Positions 5,268 through 6,540 of a DNA stretch of 6,540 nucleotides are shown here, piece by piece (the stretch's first letter is position 1; every line of letters begins with the position of its first letter). The notes beneath the pieces are model-generated. The model did not search any database. It saw only the letters and a list, made by a program, of their open reading frames with translations, and was not told the DNA's origin. The position numbers and the translations under genes were made by a program. Source of the stretch: Candidatus Gastranaerophilales bacterium (lineage in GTDB: Bacteria > Cyanobacteriota > Vampirovibrionia > Gastranaerophilales > Gastranaerophilaceae); contig JAJQHF010000035.1 of assembly GCA_021199975.1 (NCBI GenBank), positions 1,679 through 8,218 on the forward strand. Reading direction: 5' to 3'.

Positions 5268-6540
5268 CCTTCCCGATACAATATACGATAAAAAACAACT
5301 TGCACAGGTATTTTTTTCAGGATGTAAAACCGAACAAAAAATAGGGGTTGAATCTGAAAAACTGCTTGTATATAAAAATTCTTTTCAAGCTTGTAAATAT
5401 GAAGATGTTGTAAAAATTTTAGAATTTTTTGACGAAACAAAATGGCAAAGAATTTTTGAAAACGGAAATTTAATCGGTTTAAAAAGCGATATAGGAACAA
5501 TTACGCTTGAACCGGGAAGTCAAATTGAAATAAGTCTTCTTCCGTTTGAGAATTTATCTGATATAGAATCGGAATTAATAAATTTTTATAATAAATTGTC
5601 ACTATATGCGGATAAAATCGGGGCTATGGTTTTAGACAGCGGTATTCAGCCCGTTTCGACTTTTAACGATATAAAAATTATACCTAAAAAAAGATACGAA
5701 TATATGACAAAATACTTACCTTCTAAAGGATTGTCACCATATATAATGATGAGAGAAACCGCCGGAATTCAGGTTAATTTTGATTATAAAAGCGAAGAAG
5801 ATGCCGTTAAAAAATTGGCTTTAGCTATAAAAATGAGTCCTGTTATAAGCGCTTTATACTCTAATTCTCCTATAAGGAATTCTAAATATACAGGCTTCAA
5901 ATCTTTCAGGGCAAATTCATGGCTGAATGTGGATGAAGAACGCTGCGGGTTTATTAATCAAAAATTATTTGAAAGAAATACAAATTTTTCTTTTATGCAC
6001 TATACGGAAATTTTATTGGATGTTCCGATGATTTTTATACAAAGAGGTTCATTATTTATAGAAACAGCTCTTACTTTCAGGGAATTTACGGAACAAGGCT
6101 TTATGGGATTAAAGGCAGAAATCTCCGATTGGAAAAATCATATAAGCCTTTATTTTCCTGATGTAAGATTGAAAAATTACATTGAAATAAGAAACCATGA
6201 TGCTCAAAATATACTTATGACACTTTCTGTTCCCGCTTTTTGGAAAGGAATTATTTATAATAACGATGCAATTGATGAAATTGAAAAAATATTATCCAAA
6301 TATAAATATGAAGATTTTGTACAATTAAGAAAAGACTCCCCTATATTTGGTATTCAAGCGAAATTAGGTAATTTAACCATAATTGATTTAATTAAAGAAT
6401 TTTTTGATATTTCTTATGCAAGTTTAAAAGAGAATAAAAAAAATGAAGAAAAATATTTGGAACCAGCTTATGAATATATAACATTAAAACGAGTTCCCGC
6501 CGATAATTTAATTGCTGAATTTAACAGAAAAATCGGATAA
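5248..6540 (+). CDS. gshA: Glutamate-cysteine ligase, plant-type (GCS2 family)
   Basis: Catalyses ATP-dependent formation of gamma-glutamylcysteine, the first step of glutathione synthesis. Motifs of the plant/alphaproteobacterial-type GCS2 family are IGVESEKLLVY (32-42, metal- and glutamate-binding Glu35 and Glu37), TITLEPGSQIEIS (84-96), MMRETAGIQVNFDYKSEEDA (167-186), SNSPIRNSKYTGFKSFRANS (205-224), TFREFTEQGFMG (276-287) and YFPDVRLKNYIEIRNHDAQN (302-321). The 430-residue length is near the family norm and the stop codon is the last three bases of the window, so the gene is complete. The ATG at 5248 overlaps the gshB end by 20 bases. Its ribosome site GAAAGG (5238-5243) is only four bases away, which fits translational coupling. 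A TTG at 5218 in the same frame is a poorer start. EgtA, the ergothioneine-pathway enzyme, is a related possibility, but the adjacent GshB-like gene favours glutathione-type synthesis. The gene order is the reverse of the pathway order. Confidence 0.9.
   Translation: MLLTTNNLPDTIYDKKQLAQVFFSGCKTEQKIGVESEKLLVYKNSFQACKYEDVVKILEFFDETKWQRIFENGNLIGLKSDIGTITLEPGSQIEISLLPFENLSDIESELINFYNKLSLYADKIGAMVLDSGIQPVSTFNDIKIIPKKRYEYMTKYLPSKGLSPYIMMRETAGIQVNFDYKSEEDAVKKLALAIKMSPVISALYSNSPIRNSKYTGFKSFRANSWLNVDEERCGFINQKLFERNTNFSFMHYTEILLDVPMIFIQRGSLFIETALTFREFTEQGFMGLKAEISDWKNHISLYFPDVRLKNYIEIRNHDAQNILMTLSVPAFWKGIIYNNDAIDEIEKILSKYKYEDFVQLRKDSPIFGIQAKLGNLTIIDLIKEFFDISYASLKENKKNEEKYLEPAYEYITLKRVPADNLIAEFNRKIG

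Noticed and set aside
1..6540. Mobile elements, CRISPR arrays, tRNA or rRNA genes
   Set aside because: No spaced direct repeats, terminal inverted repeats, transposase motifs or tRNA-like folds were seen; gaps between genes are all under 160 bases.

Overview
This is an AT-rich window from a chromosome that is packed with genes. It holds eight genes: one partial gene on the minus strand at the left edge and seven complete genes on the plus strand. An OmpH/Skp-type periplasmic chaperone implies a diderm (two-membrane) bacterium. The TsaD start, which contains the stretch VLSNIVASQI as I recall it from cyanobacterial TsaD, together with the low GC and plant-type GshA, fits the non-photosynthetic cyanobacterial relatives (Vampirovibrionia / Gastranaerophilales, 'Melainabacteria'). 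That placement is an inference from sequence style, not a search result.

Layout. Positions 1-202 (minus) are the 5' end of tsaD (tRNA t6A modification), running off the left edge. A divergent control region of about 76 bp separates it from leuC (279-1544), the large subunit of an isopropylmalate dehydratase-type enzyme. After a 48-bp gap comes a compact block with overlapping ends: ruvC (1593-2078, Holliday junction resolvase), an unrecognised four-helix membrane protein (2078-2527) and mtnA (2517-3572, methylthioribose-1-phosphate isomerase). Next is an ompH/skp-like gene (3645-4112) with its own near-consensus promoter, followed by a 159-bp gap with a stable hairpin and an intrinsic terminator. 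Last is a two-gene glutathione-type operon, gshB-like (4272-5267) and plant-type gshA (5248-6540, ending exactly at the window edge).

How the genes work together. The clearest functional unit is gshB-gshA: a glutamate-cysteine ligase and an ATP-grasp ligase, overlapping by 20 bp, that should make gamma-glutamylcysteine and then glutathione or a related thiol. The ATP-grasp protein keeps its metal-binding and N-terminal motifs but has lost the usual Arg-x-Asn...Gly-Gly loop. The ruvC / membrane protein / mtnA block looks translationally coupled but has no obvious shared pathway. The first three genes (tsaD, leuC, ruvC) are conserved housekeeping functions.

I saw no mobile element, CRISPR array, tRNA or rRNA, and no gene-free stretch longer than 300 bp. 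The points most worth a second look are the altered GshB loop, a candidate leaderless ruvC mRNA, the hairpin-plus-terminator module after ompH, and an internal repeat in the membrane protein.
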